DNA of 64,000 bases, taken from assembly GCF_024055595.1 (NCBI RefSeq), contig NZ_JAMXOF010000002.1:186001-250000 (forward strand). Reading direction: 5' to 3'. Positions 39,147 through 48,159 of the stretch are shown one piece after another. Made by a program: the position numbers and the translations under genes. The first letter of the stretch is position 1, and every line of letters starts with the position of its first letter. The notes under the pieces are model-generated. The model saw only the letters and a list, made by a program, of their open reading frames with translations, was not told the DNA's origin and did not search any database. Source of the DNA: Mucilaginibacter aurantiaciroseus (lineage in GTDB: Bacteria > Bacteroidota > Bacteroidia > Sphingobacteriales > Sphingobacteriaceae).

Positions 39147-41033
39147 ATGTCAACATTAACAGTTCACGATCACGTAGTATCACATCACGAAGAAGATCAC
39201 GGACACCATAAAGCAACTTTCCTCAATACTTACGTATTCAGTATGGATCACAAAATGATCGCCAAGCAATTCCTGATCACAGGTATTGCAATGGCATTCA
39301 TCGCCATGATGCTTTCTATCCTGTTCAGGATTCAATTAGCATACCCAGATAAAGCGTTCCCTTTAATGGAAACATTATTAGGCCGTTTTGCGCCTGGTGG
39401 CCGTTTAGATTCAAACTTTTACCTCGCATTGGTTACCATACACGGTACCATCATGGTATTCTTTGTATTAACAGCAGGCTTAAGCGGTACCTTCGCCAAC
39501 TTACTTATCCCATTGCAATTAGGTGTACGTGATATGGCATCGCCATTCATGAACATGTTATCATACTGGTTCTTCTTTATAGCCTGTGGTATCATGTTAT
39601 CATCATTCTTTATACAAAAAGGCCCTGCCAGCGGTGGCTGGACTATATATCCACCTTTATCTGCATTGCCTAAAGCTATGCCGGGTTCGGGCTTGGGTAT
39701 GACGCTTTGGCTGATCAGTATGATCTTTTTCATCGCATCACAGCTAATGGCTGGTATAAACTATGTGAGTACCATCCTTAACATGCGTACAAAAGGTATG
39801 GACCTTTGGAAAATGCCACTATCTGTATGGGCATTGTTCTTAACTGCTGTGCTGGGTGTATTATCATTCCCGGTGTTAGTAGCAGGTGTTGTACTATTGG
39901 TATTTGACCGTAGCTTCGGTACCAGTTTCTACTTATCAGAAATTGTATTGAACAGTTCACAAGTTCAACCTTTCGAAGGTGGTAGCCCTATCTTGTTCCA
40001 GCACTTGTTCTGGTTCCTGGGCCACCCGGAGGTATATATTGTAATTATGCCTGCGATGGGTATCTCATCAGAGGTTATGTCGGTAAATTCGCGTAAACCT
40101 ATCTTTGGTTACCACGCCATGGTTTACTCTCTTATAGGTATCACCGTATTATCGTTCATCGTATGGGGTCACCACATGTTTGTTACGGGTATGAACCCGT
40201 TCCTGGGCGGTGTGTTCATGATCACTACATTGATCATCGCGGTACCATCGGCAGTAAAAACATTTAACTGGCTTGCAACTTTATGGCGCGGTAACATTCG
40301 TTTTACATCGGCTATGTTGTTTGCTATCGGTATGGTTTCATTTTTTATCTCTGGTGGTTTAACCGGTATCTTCTTAGGTAATGCTGCGTTGGATATCAAC
40401 CTGCACGATACTTACTTCGTAGTAGCCCACTTTCACTTGGTAATGGGTTCGGCAGCTATATTTGGTATGCTTGCGGGTGTTTATCACTGGTTCCCTAAAA
40501 TGTTTGGTCGTATGATGAACGAACGTTTGGGTTACCTGCACTTCTGGTTAACCTTCATCGGCGCTTACCTGGTATTCTTCCCAATGCACTTTATGGGCTT
40601 GGATGGTGTACCACGCCGTTACTATGCGTTCACCGAGTTTGAGTCAATGAAACAATGGTTATCTGTAAATACATTTATTACATGGGCGGCAATCATGTCG
40701 GCATTAGCACAGTTAGCCTTCTTGTTTAACTTTGTACACTCTATTTTTTGGGGTAAAAAAGCGCCTCAAAACCCTTGGAACGCAAATACCTTGGAGTGGA
40801 CCACACCTGTTGAGCATATACATGGTAACTGGCCGGGCGAGATCCCAACCGTTTACCGTTGGCCGTATGATTACAGCAAGCCGGGCGCTGAGCATGACTT
40901 TATACCACAAACAACGCCGCTTTCTGAAACAATGAGTTCTAACCTTCCGCACGACTTTGAGGACAACCCTATAGGTTTAGAGGAGCATAGCAAATGGACT
41001 AGTACTCAAAAAAGCAACGAAGAAGTTAAATAA
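39147..41033 (+). CDS. coxA: cytochrome c oxidase subunit I
   Basis: 628 residues, twelve to fourteen helices. The heme-copper ligands are clear: GHPEVYIVIMP (His293, Glu295, Tyr297, the His-Tyr cross-link pattern and the D-channel Glu of A1-type oxidases), the CuB pair GHHMFVTGMNP, and HFHLVMGSA for heme a and a3. The His-rich N-terminal tail (HDHVVSHHEEDHGHH) is unusual in length but common in Bacteroidota. Followed by a 105-base hairpin element before ctaA. Confidence 0.97.
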   Translation: MSTLTVHDHVVSHHEEDHGHHKATFLNTYVFSMDHKMIAKQFLITGIAMAFIAMMLSILFRIQLAYPDKAFPLMETLLGRFAPGGRLDSNFYLALVTIHGTIMVFFVLTAGLSGTFANLLIPLQLGVRDMASPFMNMLSYWFFFIACGIMLSSFFIQKGPASGGWTIYPPLSALPKAMPGSGLGMTLWLISMIFFIASQLMAGINYVSTILNMRTKGMDLWKMPLSVWALFLTAVLGVLSFPVLVAGVVLLVFDRSFGTSFYLSEIVLNSSQVQPFEGGSPILFQHLFWFLGHPEVYIVIMPAMGISSEVMSVNSRKPIFGYHAMVYSLIGITVLSFIVWGHHMFVTGMNPFLGGVFMITTLIIAVPSAVKTFNWLATLWRGNIRFTSAMLFAIGMVSFFISGGLTGIFLGNAALDINLHDTYFVVAHFHLVMGSAAIFGMLAGVYHWFPKMFGRMMNERLGYLHFWLTFIGAYLVFFPMHFMGLDGVPRRYYAFTEFESMKQWLSVNTFITWAAIMSALAQLAFLFNFVHSIFWGKKAPQNPWNANTLEWTTPVEHIHGNWPGEIPTVYRWPYDYSKPGAEHDFIPQTTPLSETMSSNLPHDFEDNPIGLEEHSKWTSTQKSNEEVK

Positions 41034-41054
41034 TATTATATTTTATCTGATGCT

Positions 41055-41159
41055 TTAGGGTACCTTTTCCTAATTTGATATTTAAAGAATTTATCAATTT
41101 GAAAATACTAATTTTCAAATTGGTAAATTTTCAAATTTTCAAATTAAAAGGTACCCTAA
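41055..41159. repeat. 105-base self-complementary intergenic element
   Basis: TTAGGGTACCTTTT (41055-41068) and AAAAGGTACCCTAA (41146-41159) are exact 14-base arms. Inside, AATTTATCAATTTGAAAA pairs with TTTTCAAATTGGTAAATT with one wobble, and a CAAATTTT word is iterated near the right arm. The whole gap can fold as one long AT-rich hairpin between coxA and ctaA. Confidence 0.7.
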
Positions 41160-41177
41160 TTTGTTAGAAATATTTAG

Positions 41178-42239
41178 ATGAGCATAAAGGCACCCGGGAA
41201 CAAGTTTCTAAAGTTTAATCTCACAACCATTATCCTGCTATTTTTATTGATATTGGCGGGTGGAGTAGTGCGCAGCACCGGCTCTGGTATGGGTTGCCCC
41301 GATTGGCCCAAATGCTTTGGAAGGTATATACCACCAACCAGTATTTCAGAATTACCGGCCAATTACAAAAAAACGTACTCGGATAAACGCCTTGCCAAAA
41401 ACCAAAAGTTTGCCAAAATGCTCGATATTTTTGGATATAGCCAATTGGCGACGCGCATCCGTAGCGACAAATCTATCCTGTTACCTGAGGAATTTAATAC
41501 CGCCCGAACCTGGACAGAATATATCAACCGTTTGATAGGTGCCGCATCGGGTTTGTTTTTACTGCTGTGCGTTGTATACTCCTTTATATATTGGAAGACT
41601 AATAAACCAATTGTTTTCCTGAGCATATTTAATGTGTTTTTGGTAGCCTTCCAGGCTTGGTTAGGATCTATAGTGGTATCAACCAATTTGGTTGCCTGGA
41701 TCGTAACCGTACACATGCTTATTGCCCTGGTTATTTTAGCCATCAGCATAACAACCTACCACATGGCAAAAGTGCAGGGCAGGTATAAGGTGGAACGTAA
41801 AACATTTATAGCGATAGTTACTTTGCTGGTATTAACGCTGAGTGTTTTGCAAATAACTTTTGGCACCGAGCTGCGCGAAAAGATAGATGCAGTAGCCAGC
41901 CATTTAGAAGGCAGCTACCGTGCTAGTTGGGTACAGCGTGCAGGTGATATATTTGCACAGCACCGCGATGCAGCCTTAATAGTTTTGATTATGAACGTGG
42001 TTTTATATGCACTCATCCGTAAGGGCTTTAACAAGCATTCGGTACAACAGCAGTTAATGAGTTTTACGTTTTTAATGATCATGCTGCAAATAGTTACCGG
42101 TATATTGTTATCATACTGGGCTTTACCGCCATTTGCGCAGGCCGTACATATTGTACTGGCGAGTTTAGTTTTTGGCGCTCAATTTTATTTATTCTTGAAT
42201 TTATTTAGCTCAGTGAACGTGCAGGGGGCAGGCAAATGA
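41178..42239 (+). CDS. ctaA: heme A synthase (COX15/CtaA)
   Basis: 353 residues, eight helices in two four-helix halves. Converts heme O to heme A by oxidising the C8 methyl. GGVVRSTGSGMGCPDWPKCF (shown to 20 residues) carries the Cys pair of the first half. The His ligands lie in the helix EYINRLIGAA and VTVHMLIAL regions and again in LFAHRD-like FAQHRDAALI and QAVHIVLASL. Terminal step of heme A supply for CoxA. Confidence 0.93.
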   Translation: MSIKAPGNKFLKFNLTTIILLFLLILAGGVVRSTGSGMGCPDWPKCFGRYIPPTSISELPANYKKTYSDKRLAKNQKFAKMLDIFGYSQLATRIRSDKSILLPEEFNTARTWTEYINRLIGAASGLFLLLCVVYSFIYWKTNKPIVFLSIFNVFLVAFQAWLGSIVVSTNLVAWIVTVHMLIALVILAISITTYHMAKVQGRYKVERKTFIAIVTLLVLTLSVLQITFGTELREKIDAVASHLEGSYRASWVQRAGDIFAQHRDAALIVLIMNVVLYALIRKGFNKHSVQQQLMSFTFLMIMLQIVTGILLSYWALPPFAQAVHIVLASLVFGAQFYLFLNLFSSVNVQGAGK

Positions 42240-43126
42240 AATGGAGTGATTTTTCTAAGCTGATAAAAATGCGACTAACCTTGTTAGTGGTGTTTTCGGC
42301 ATCTATTTCATTTATCATAGCAGTTAAGGCCAACGGTGGCAACACCTGGGGGTCGTTGTACAGCACAACCATGTGGATCAATTGGGCCAAGCTGGTTATT
42401 GGTGGTTTTTTAGTTACATCTGCAGCCAATTGCTTTAACGAAGTAATTGAGGTTGACCTGGATAAATTAATGAAACGCACCATGGACCGCCCAATGCCTG
42501 CAGGCAGGATGACAAATGGCCAGGGCCTGGTTTTAGGCTTGGGTATGGGTATGGCAGGTACATATCTACTGGGAAGTTTAAATGTACTTACAGGCCTGCT
42601 ATCGGTATTCTCAATTATATTATATGCGTTTGCTTATACTCCATTAAAGCGCAAATCGCCAATAGCAGTTTTTGTTGGGGCTATACCGGGCGCATTGCCT
42701 GCATTAATAGGTTACGTAGCAGGCCAGCCACACGGCCGGATAGATGAGATAGCATTAATTTTATTCGCCATACAGTTTGTATGGCAGTTTCCGCATTTTT
42801 GGGCAATTGCCTGGGTGTTGGATGATGACTATAAACTGGCAGGTTTCAGGCTGTTGCCAACTGGTAAACGTAACCTAACAAGTGCCGTAATTACTTTTGC
42901 AGCTACTGTTATATTATTGCCGGTAAGCTTGCTGCCTTATTTTAACCATAATGGCGGCATTGTTCTTGCAATAGTGTCGTTTGTAATGAGTTTGATTTTT
43001 ATATACCAGGCATTTAACCTAATGCGTACGCTAGAAATTAGCAGCGCCCGTAAATTGATGTTTGGCTCTTTTTACTATTTGCCGGTAGTGCAACTAGTGT
43101 TTTTATTTGATTTTATAGGAAAATGA
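42236..43126 (+). CDS. ctaB: protoheme IX farnesyltransferase (heme O synthase)
   Basis: 296 residues, UbiA superfamily, also named cyoE. Nine hydrophobic helices; the metal-prenyl-diphosphate sites are NCFNEVIEVDLDKLMKRT (NxxxDxxxD pattern) and the second Asp-rich stretch WVLDDDYKLAGF. Attaches a farnesyl group to heme B. Overlaps ctaA by 4 bases (ATGA), and the next gene overlaps in turn. Confidence 0.95.
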   Translation: MKWSDFSKLIKMRLTLLVVFSASISFIIAVKANGGNTWGSLYSTTMWINWAKLVIGGFLVTSAANCFNEVIEVDLDKLMKRTMDRPMPAGRMTNGQGLVLGLGMGMAGTYLLGSLNVLTGLLSVFSIILYAFAYTPLKRKSPIAVFVGAIPGALPALIGYVAGQPHGRIDEIALILFAIQFVWQFPHFWAIAWVLDDDYKLAGFRLLPTGKRNLTSAVITFAATVILLPVSLLPYFNHNGGIVLAIVSFVMSLIFIYQAFNLMRTLEISSARKLMFGSFYYLPVVQLVFLFDFIGK

Positions 43127-43701
43127 TGGCTCAGATACAAAAAGAAGACAGATATAACCTGGCACCCAAAAAATTCAACATGTGGATCTTCATATTCACA
43201 TCGTTTATGTTTTTTGCGGCGTTAACCAGCGGTTTTATCGTATACGTGGGTGGCAGCAAGGCACATGGCATTAATATTAAATTGCCCGATGCCTTTATGT
43301 ACAGCACCGGCGTAATTTTATTAAGCAGCATTACGATGTTTTTGGCATCAAATGCGGCTAAGGCGCTTGACCGTGGTAAACAGCAATTTTATTTAATGGC
43401 TACCATTTTTTTAGGCGTTGCCTTTTTTATCATACAGTTATCGGCATGGTCATACATGATCAAAAATGGCGTTTATTTTAGTAACCCAAATGCTTCCCAA
43501 TCCTTTATATATGTATTTACCGGGATGCATTTACTACATATTTTTGCCGGCTTATTGCTGTTGGCCAATACGCTTTGGCGTAGCACCCGCAGTATAGAGC
43601 AGGTTAAAAATTTATACAGTGTACAGATGTCCTCTATTTTTTGGCATTTTGTCGATATAATATGGATTTATCTGTATGTTTTTTTACTTTTGAACCAATA
43701 A
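43123..43701 (+). CDS. cytochrome c oxidase subunit III (short, first copy)
   Basis: 192 residues, five helices, heme-copper oxidase subunit III family. Contains HLLHIFAGLLLLANT and FWHFVDIIWIYLY, the family's Trp-His-Phe-Val-Asp pattern. Its ATG overlaps the ctaB stop. The second subunit III, 43711, is longer, so the pair may represent a split or duplicated subunit III. Confidence 0.9.
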   Translation: MMAQIQKEDRYNLAPKKFNMWIFIFTSFMFFAALTSGFIVYVGGSKAHGINIKLPDAFMYSTGVILLSSITMFLASNAAKALDRGKQQFYLMATIFLGVAFFIIQLSAWSYMIKNGVYFSNPNASQSFIYVFTGMHLLHIFAGLLLLANTLWRSTRSIEQVKNLYSVQMSSIFWHFVDIIWIYLYVFLLLNQ

Positions 43702-43710
43702 TAGAAACTC

Positions 43711-44430
43711 ATGAGTGTACAAGTATCACCTATAGATGAAGTAAAGACAACGCCGTGGTCTGGTGGCAGATCTCCGTTCAATGTCGAATACGGTAAAATG
43801 ATGATGTGGTTTTTCCTCCTTTCGGATGCGTTTACCTTTTCGTCACTATTAATTGCCTATGGATCGTTGCGTTTCAGCTCGAGCAGCTGGCCTGCACCAG
43901 ATAAGGTTTTCCAATCGGTGCCTGGTTTGTTAGATAGTGGCGCACCACTTGTGTTTGTGGGTTTAATGACTTTTATCCTGATTCTTAGTTCGGTTACCAT
44001 GGTATTGGCTGTAGAGGCCGGCCACCGTTTAGCCAAAAAAGAAGTGCTTTGGTGGATGTTTGCTACCATTATTGGTGGCTTTACCTTTTTGGGTTGCCAG
44101 GCGTTAGAGTGGAGCCACTTACACCACGAAGGTTTTTGGTGGGGGACCATCCCTAATGCTGAAGAGTTGAAACACCTGTTTACAGGCGGTAACGAGGCTA
44201 CCTACGGTACCTACGCGCAACAGTTTGCTAACTTGTTTTTCACCATAACGGGTTTCCACGGTTTCCACGTATTTAGCGGTGTTATTATCAATATCATTAT
44301 CACTGTAAATGTATTGTTAGGTACCTACCAAAAACGCGGTAGCTATTTAATGATCGAAAAAGTTGGCCTTTACTGGCACTTTGTAGATTTGGTATGGGTA
44401 TTTGTATTTACTTTCTTTTACTTAGTTTAA
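43711..44430 (+). CDS. cytochrome c oxidase subunit III (second copy)
   Basis: 239 residues, with the same helix pattern as the preceding protein plus an N-terminal pair (about 25-55). GFHGFHVFSGVIINI and YWHFVDLVWVFVFTFFYLV (in part) are the family signatures. Likely the primary subunit III. Followed within 19 bases by subunit IV. Confidence 0.92.
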   Translation: MSVQVSPIDEVKTTPWSGGRSPFNVEYGKMMMWFFLLSDAFTFSSLLIAYGSLRFSSSSWPAPDKVFQSVPGLLDSGAPLVFVGLMTFILILSSVTMVLAVEAGHRLAKKEVLWWMFATIIGGFTFLGCQALEWSHLHHEGFWWGTIPNAEELKHLFTGGNEATYGTYAQQFANLFFTITGFHGFHVFSGVIINIIITVNVLLGTYQKRGSYLMIEKVGLYWHFVDLVWVFVFTFFYLV

Positions 44431-44449
44431 AAATTTAACTGATAAATAT

Positions 44450-44806
44450 ATGTCATCAGAAACAACAGAAGTTCACCACGAAGACCACGGTCACGGTGAA
44501 GGAATGACCAAAAAGAAAATTATACAGATCTTCCTGGTATTATTGGGTATAACTGTAGTTGAGTTTATTATTGCGCTTTGGTTAGTGCCATCGGGTAAAG
44601 TGCCTATACACTGGGCAAACCCGATATACATTGTATTAACCCTGTTTAAAGCATTTTATATAGTTGCATACTTTATGCACTTAAAATTCGAGAAAATAGG
44701 CTTAGCGCTTTGCATCATCGTACCGATATTATTTATTATCGGTTTGATATTGGTGCTTACAAATGAAAGCCACTACTGGATAGATTTGAGACCGAAAATA
44801 GGATAA
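44450..44806 (+). CDS. cytochrome c oxidase subunit IV (caa3-type)
   Basis: 118 residues with three membrane helices and a His-rich N-terminus (HHEDHGHGEG). Prokaryotic subunit IV. Its stop overlaps the start of the SCO1 gene by one base. Confidence 0.9.
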   Translation: MSSETTEVHHEDHGHGEGMTKKKIIQIFLVLLGITVVEFIIALWLVPSGKVPIHWANPIYIVLTLFKAFYIVAYFMHLKFEKIGLALCIIVPILFIIGLILVLTNESHYWIDLRPKIG

Positions 44807-45504
44807 TGCGTAAAGCTTCTATCCCGAAAAAAATAATAGTCCTGGTAATGATATTAGCTTTACCGGGATTTTTGTATTATTTGCTAACCGCCAAAGGCAA
44901 GAACAGGTATAAGCCGCTCTCGTTTTTTGGCCCTAAACAGGTAGCTAAAACAGGGCATAAGTTTCACGGCACGTTTATCCCCGATACGATCTACCACAGG
45001 CTTAACGACTTTAACCTTACCGACCAAAATGGCAAGCAGGTATCGTTCAAGAACTTTGATAAAAAGATTTTTTTGGCAAGTTTTTTTTATACCAACTGCC
45101 CAACTGTTTGCAACGAGGTAAATAAGAACGTAAGCGAACTGGTATACGCTTACCGCAAAAACCCGATGGTGTATTTTACATCATTTACGGTTGACCCAAC
45201 GCGCGATACACCGCAGGCTCTAAAAAAGTATGCAGGTAAGTTTGAGGAAACCAGGAAATGGTTGTTTCTTTCGGGTGATACCAGTATTACGTATAACCTG
45301 GCTCGTACCGGCTTTTTAGTGAACGCGGTACAGGCCGGTAAGGACGATTTTATTTATACCGATAAGCTGATACTGATCGATGCTGAGAAGCGTATCAGGG
45401 GCTATTACTCCGGCACATCAGCCGCCGACCTTACCAAGCTTAACGATGAGATAAAGGTGCTGATAGCCGAAGAGCTGCGCAAGGTGGATAAAGCTTTATA
45501 TTAG
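44806..45504 (+). CDS. SCO1/SenC copper chaperone
   Basis: 232 residues. A single N-terminal membrane anchor (about 7-27), then a thioredoxin-fold domain with the copper-binding NCPTVCNE (Cys98, Cys102) and the downstream ligand region; VDPTRDTPQALKKYA follows the fold. The expected His about 80 residues on is not obvious: the SCO1 motif usually has a His in YxVDH, and here the equivalent is YTDKLILI, where it appears to be replaced. Delivers copper to CuA of CoxB. Confidence 0.9.
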   Translation: MRKASIPKKIIVLVMILALPGFLYYLLTAKGKNRYKPLSFFGPKQVAKTGHKFHGTFIPDTIYHRLNDFNLTDQNGKQVSFKNFDKKIFLASFFYTNCPTVCNEVNKNVSELVYAYRKNPMVYFTSFTVDPTRDTPQALKKYAGKFEETRKWLFLSGDTSITYNLARTGFLVNAVQAGKDDFIYTDKLILIDAEKRIRGYYSGTSAADLTKLNDEIKVLIAEELRKVDKALY

Positions 45505-45509
45505 AATAA

Positions 45510-45619
45510 AAGTAAGTGATCAAGAATCAGGAGCCAAAACAAAACCCTGATGAAACATATTAAATAATAAAAACGAATCCTGACGCTAATCGTCTAGATT
45601 CCTGACTCTCATATAAACG
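45510..45619. repeat. word-repeat gap (AATCAGGA / TCCTGACT variants)
   Basis: AGAATCAGGAG at 45523, GAATCCTGACG at 45575 and GATTCCTGACTCTC at 45597 are partial inverted copies of one another. Arms are imperfect, so this is a weaker member of the word-iterated class. Confidence 0.35.
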
Positions 45620-46195
45620 ATGACTGATAAATTCATATTCCGATTTGTAGCAGGTGTAACAATATTCGTTATAGTGGTGGTGATCGTGCTTAACCGCCAT
45701 CTTATCCCGGGCTCTGCTACGCCACCTGCGTTTACGCCGTATTTGCCGCTGCTTAACGCCGTTTTAAACGGTATGTGCAGTGTGCTGCTGTTAACTTCGT
45801 TATACTTCATTAAACAGGGTAATATCACGGTTCATAAACGCTTAAATATTTTAACGTTCTGCTTGTCGTCGTTATTCCTGGTATCCTACATCCTGTTCCA
45901 TTACCTAATGCAGCACGATACCGTGTACGGCGATACTAACGGAGATGGCTTATTATCTGCCGATGAACGCGCAACTGCCGGTAGTATGCGCACAATTTAC
46001 CTGTCGTTATTAGTGCCACACATTATACTGGCTGCAGGTGTTTTACCATTGATACTACTAAGTTTTTACAGTGGCTTACAATTGCAGGTTGCAAAACATA
46101 AGAAACTGGTAAGATGGGCGTTTCCTATATGGTTATTCGTTACATTAACCGGCGTTGTTGTATATTTGATGATCAAACCGTACTACCACTTTTAA
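45620..46195 (+). CDS. DUF420 membrane protein
   Basis: 191 residues, five to six hydrophobic helices, DUF420 family, whose members sit in oxidase clusters. The VYGDTNGDG loop is the one hydrophilic acidic segment. Probably assists oxidase assembly or heme/copper handling; no direct evidence from sequence. 115 bases after the SCO1 gene. Confidence 0.85.
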   Translation: MTDKFIFRFVAGVTIFVIVVVIVLNRHLIPGSATPPAFTPYLPLLNAVLNGMCSVLLLTSLYFIKQGNITVHKRLNILTFCLSSLFLVSYILFHYLMQHDTVYGDTNGDGLLSADERATAGSMRTIYLSLLVPHIILAAGVLPLILLSFYSGLQLQVAKHKKLVRWAFPIWLFVTLTGVVVYLMIKPYYHF

Positions 46196-46206
46196 TAGGT
46201 TTACAC

Positions 46207-46482
46207 ATGAAGAAGTTAAAATATTTTTACCTCGTATTGGTTTTTGGTTTATTGGTGATAAGCGTTGTGCCGGTTAAGGCCCAGTGTTCTACGTGCAGCG
46301 CCAATGTAGAATCCAACAGCAAAAGCGGCGATAACAAAACCAACGGACTTAACAGCGGCATTATGTACCTGTTGGCTGCGCCATACCTGGCTGTTGCTGT
46401 AGTTGGATACATTTGGTATAAAAAATACCGCCGTAAAGATGTTGACCTTAAAATCCGCCCTCAAAAGCTTAACTTAAATTAG
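46207..46482 (+). CDS. small membrane protein with periplasmic CxxC, last gene of the oxidase cluster
   Basis: 91 residues from ATG 46207. A signal peptide (ending VVPVKAQ) leaves an N-terminal CSTC motif directly after the predicted cleavage site, then a Ser/Asn/Lys spacer, one membrane helix (about 54-72) and a basic cytosolic tail (YKKYRRKDVDLK). No Cys elsewhere. The position at the end of act-cox and the exposed CxxC suggest a role in copper or heme handling, but no family is recognised. Confidence 0.7.
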   Translation: MKKLKYFYLVLVFGLLVISVVPVKAQCSTCSANVESNSKSGDNKTNGLNSGIMYLLAAPYLAVAVVGYIWYKKYRRKDVDLKIRPQKLNLN

Positions 46483-46554
46483 GCGTTAGCTTATAGATAA
46501 TGGTTCATAGATCATAGCGAACCGTAGTCGATCATTATAAAATGTATTTTTTGG
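46483..46554. repeat. short word-repeat gap
   Basis: GGTTC/GAACC and ATAG words recur between the cluster end and the DUF2461 gene. Weak, included for comparison with the other word-iterated gaps. Confidence 0.25.
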
Positions 46555-47217
46555 ATGATACAATCCCAAACGCTTGATTTTTTAAAAGAGCTTGTTGATA
46601 ATAACAACAGGGAATGGTTCCAGGCTAATAAAGCAAAATACGATACAGCTCGCGAGAACCTGATTGAATTTGCCGCGAGCGTTATTGAAAAGCTGCATAA
46701 AGTAGACCCAACCGTTAGCGGCGATCTTGACCCTAAGAAATGTGTGATGCGCATATATCGCGACATCCGTTTCAGCAAAAATAAAACACCTTACAAAAAC
46801 AACTTCGGCATTAGCTTGCCAACTTTAGGTTCTAAATTGGGCGGAGTGGAGTATTACCTGCAGATCCAGCCCGGCAAATCATTTATTGCCGGTGGTTATT
46901 GGATGCCCGAGGCCGAACACCTGAAGGCCATTCGCCAGGAAATTGATTACAACGCCGCCGACCTGAAGAAGGTGATAGATGAAAAGGAGTTTGTAAAACT
47001 CTTCGGCGATTTCCGTGCGCAGGATCAGCTGAAAACAACCCCTAAAGGTTACGATGCCAATAACGGGAACATCGATCTGCTAAAACTTAAAAGCTTTATC
47101 GTTTCGCATCCGCTTAAAGATAAAGAGGTAATGACCGCAAGTGCCGCACAGGATATTGTGGATATATGCAGCAAGCTATTCCCGCTGAATGTGTTTCTGA
47201 AGAATGCAATTGCTTAA
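46555..47217 (+). CDS. DUF2461 family protein
   Basis: 220 residues, TIGR02453/DUF2461. Typical segments are NNREWFQANKAKYD, RIYRDIRFSKNKTPYKNNFG and YYLQIQPGKSFIAGGYWMP. Cytoplasmic; function unknown in all species. Twenty-one bases separate it from the OmpA gene. Confidence 0.93.
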   Translation: MIQSQTLDFLKELVDNNNREWFQANKAKYDTARENLIEFAASVIEKLHKVDPTVSGDLDPKKCVMRIYRDIRFSKNKTPYKNNFGISLPTLGSKLGGVEYYLQIQPGKSFIAGGYWMPEAEHLKAIRQEIDYNAADLKKVIDEKEFVKLFGDFRAQDQLKTTPKGYDANNGNIDLLKLKSFIVSHPLKDKEVMTASAAQDIVDICSKLFPLNVFLKNAIA

Positions 47218-47238
47218 TACACTTAAACCCTATATAAC

Positions 47239-48066
47239 ATGAAGTTTAAACACCTGCTTTTAGCCGTTCTGTTTGTTTCCGCGCTGCAATCCTGCGTGGT
47301 AATGTCGCCCAAAAAGCACAAGGCTCTGTTGGCCGAGCGCGACTCTTTAGCCACCCGCACCGCCACGCTGGAAGAACAAGTATCAAAACTAATAGCTGAT
47401 ACCTCGCGCATCCGCCAGGAATTGGCTACGCTTAAAGGAAACTTCAGCGGCCTTAATAATAAATATACGGCCCTCGATAAAAACTACAACGCAAGCTCAT
47501 CAAAAGTAACTCAGCTATCTACCGATCTGCAAAAACGCGAAGCACGCCTGAAAGAGGTGGAAGAGATTTTGCGCAAGCGCGATGAAGCGACAAACGCATT
47601 GAAGGATAAGCTACAAAAAGCCCTGCTTGGTTTCCAGCAAAGCGGCCTAACGGTTGATATTCGTAACGGCAACGTGTATGTGTCGCTGACGGATAAACTG
47701 TTGTTCCCGTCGGGAAGTATTGTGATTGACGATAAAGGTAAACAGGCGCTTAATCAACTGGCTGCGGTGTTGAACAAAGAAGCCAACATTAACATTTCTG
47801 TAGAAGGCCATACCGATAACAAAAAGATAAAAAACCTTGGCCAGATCAAAGACAACTGGGACCTTAGCGTATTACGTGCAACATCCGTAACCCGTTACCT
47901 TACCGAGACCGAGAACATCGACCCTAAACGCGTAACCGCGACAGGTAAAGGGGAGTTCCAGCCGATTGATACTGCTAATACTGCCGAAGCATTATCAAAA
48001 AACAGACGTATAGAAATTGTGCTCACCCCAAAACTGGATGAGCTATATAACCTGATCACCAAATAG
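47239..48066 (+). CDS. OmpA family lipoprotein
   Basis: 275 residues. Lipobox LQSC (Cys20) anchors it; about 30-125 is a long coiled coil (heptads with TLEEQVSKL and LQKREARLKEVEEIL), and about 145-265 an OmpA C-terminal domain with NISVEGHTDNKKIKN and NRRIEIVL, which bind diaminopimelate in peptidoglycan. It ties the outer membrane to the wall. A T-rich terminator follows. Confidence 0.92.
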   Translation: MKFKHLLLAVLFVSALQSCVVMSPKKHKALLAERDSLATRTATLEEQVSKLIADTSRIRQELATLKGNFSGLNNKYTALDKNYNASSSKVTQLSTDLQKREARLKEVEEILRKRDEATNALKDKLQKALLGFQQSGLTVDIRNGNVYVSLTDKLLFPSGSIVIDDKGKQALNQLAAVLNKEANINISVEGHTDNKKIKNLGQIKDNWDLSVLRATSVTRYLTETENIDPKRVTATGKGEFQPIDTANTAEALSKNRRIEIVLTPKLDELYNLITK

Positions 48067-48081
48067 ACTTACATATTTGAC

Positions 48082-48113
48082 AAAATCCCCCAATATATAG
48101 GGGGATTTTTTTT
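48082..48113 (+). terminator. terminator of the OmpA gene
   Basis: AAAATCCCCC (48082-48091), eight-base loop, GGGGGATTTT (48100-48109) and a T-run of eight. Confidence 0.93.
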
Positions 48114-48159
48114 GCCTTATTATTTCGATATTGTGTGGCTATACCACCAATATAAACCC

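Noticed and set aside
48112..48159. Upstream TTG start for the amidohydrolase
   Set aside because: It lies in the OmpA terminator, and homology begins at the ATG at 48160.
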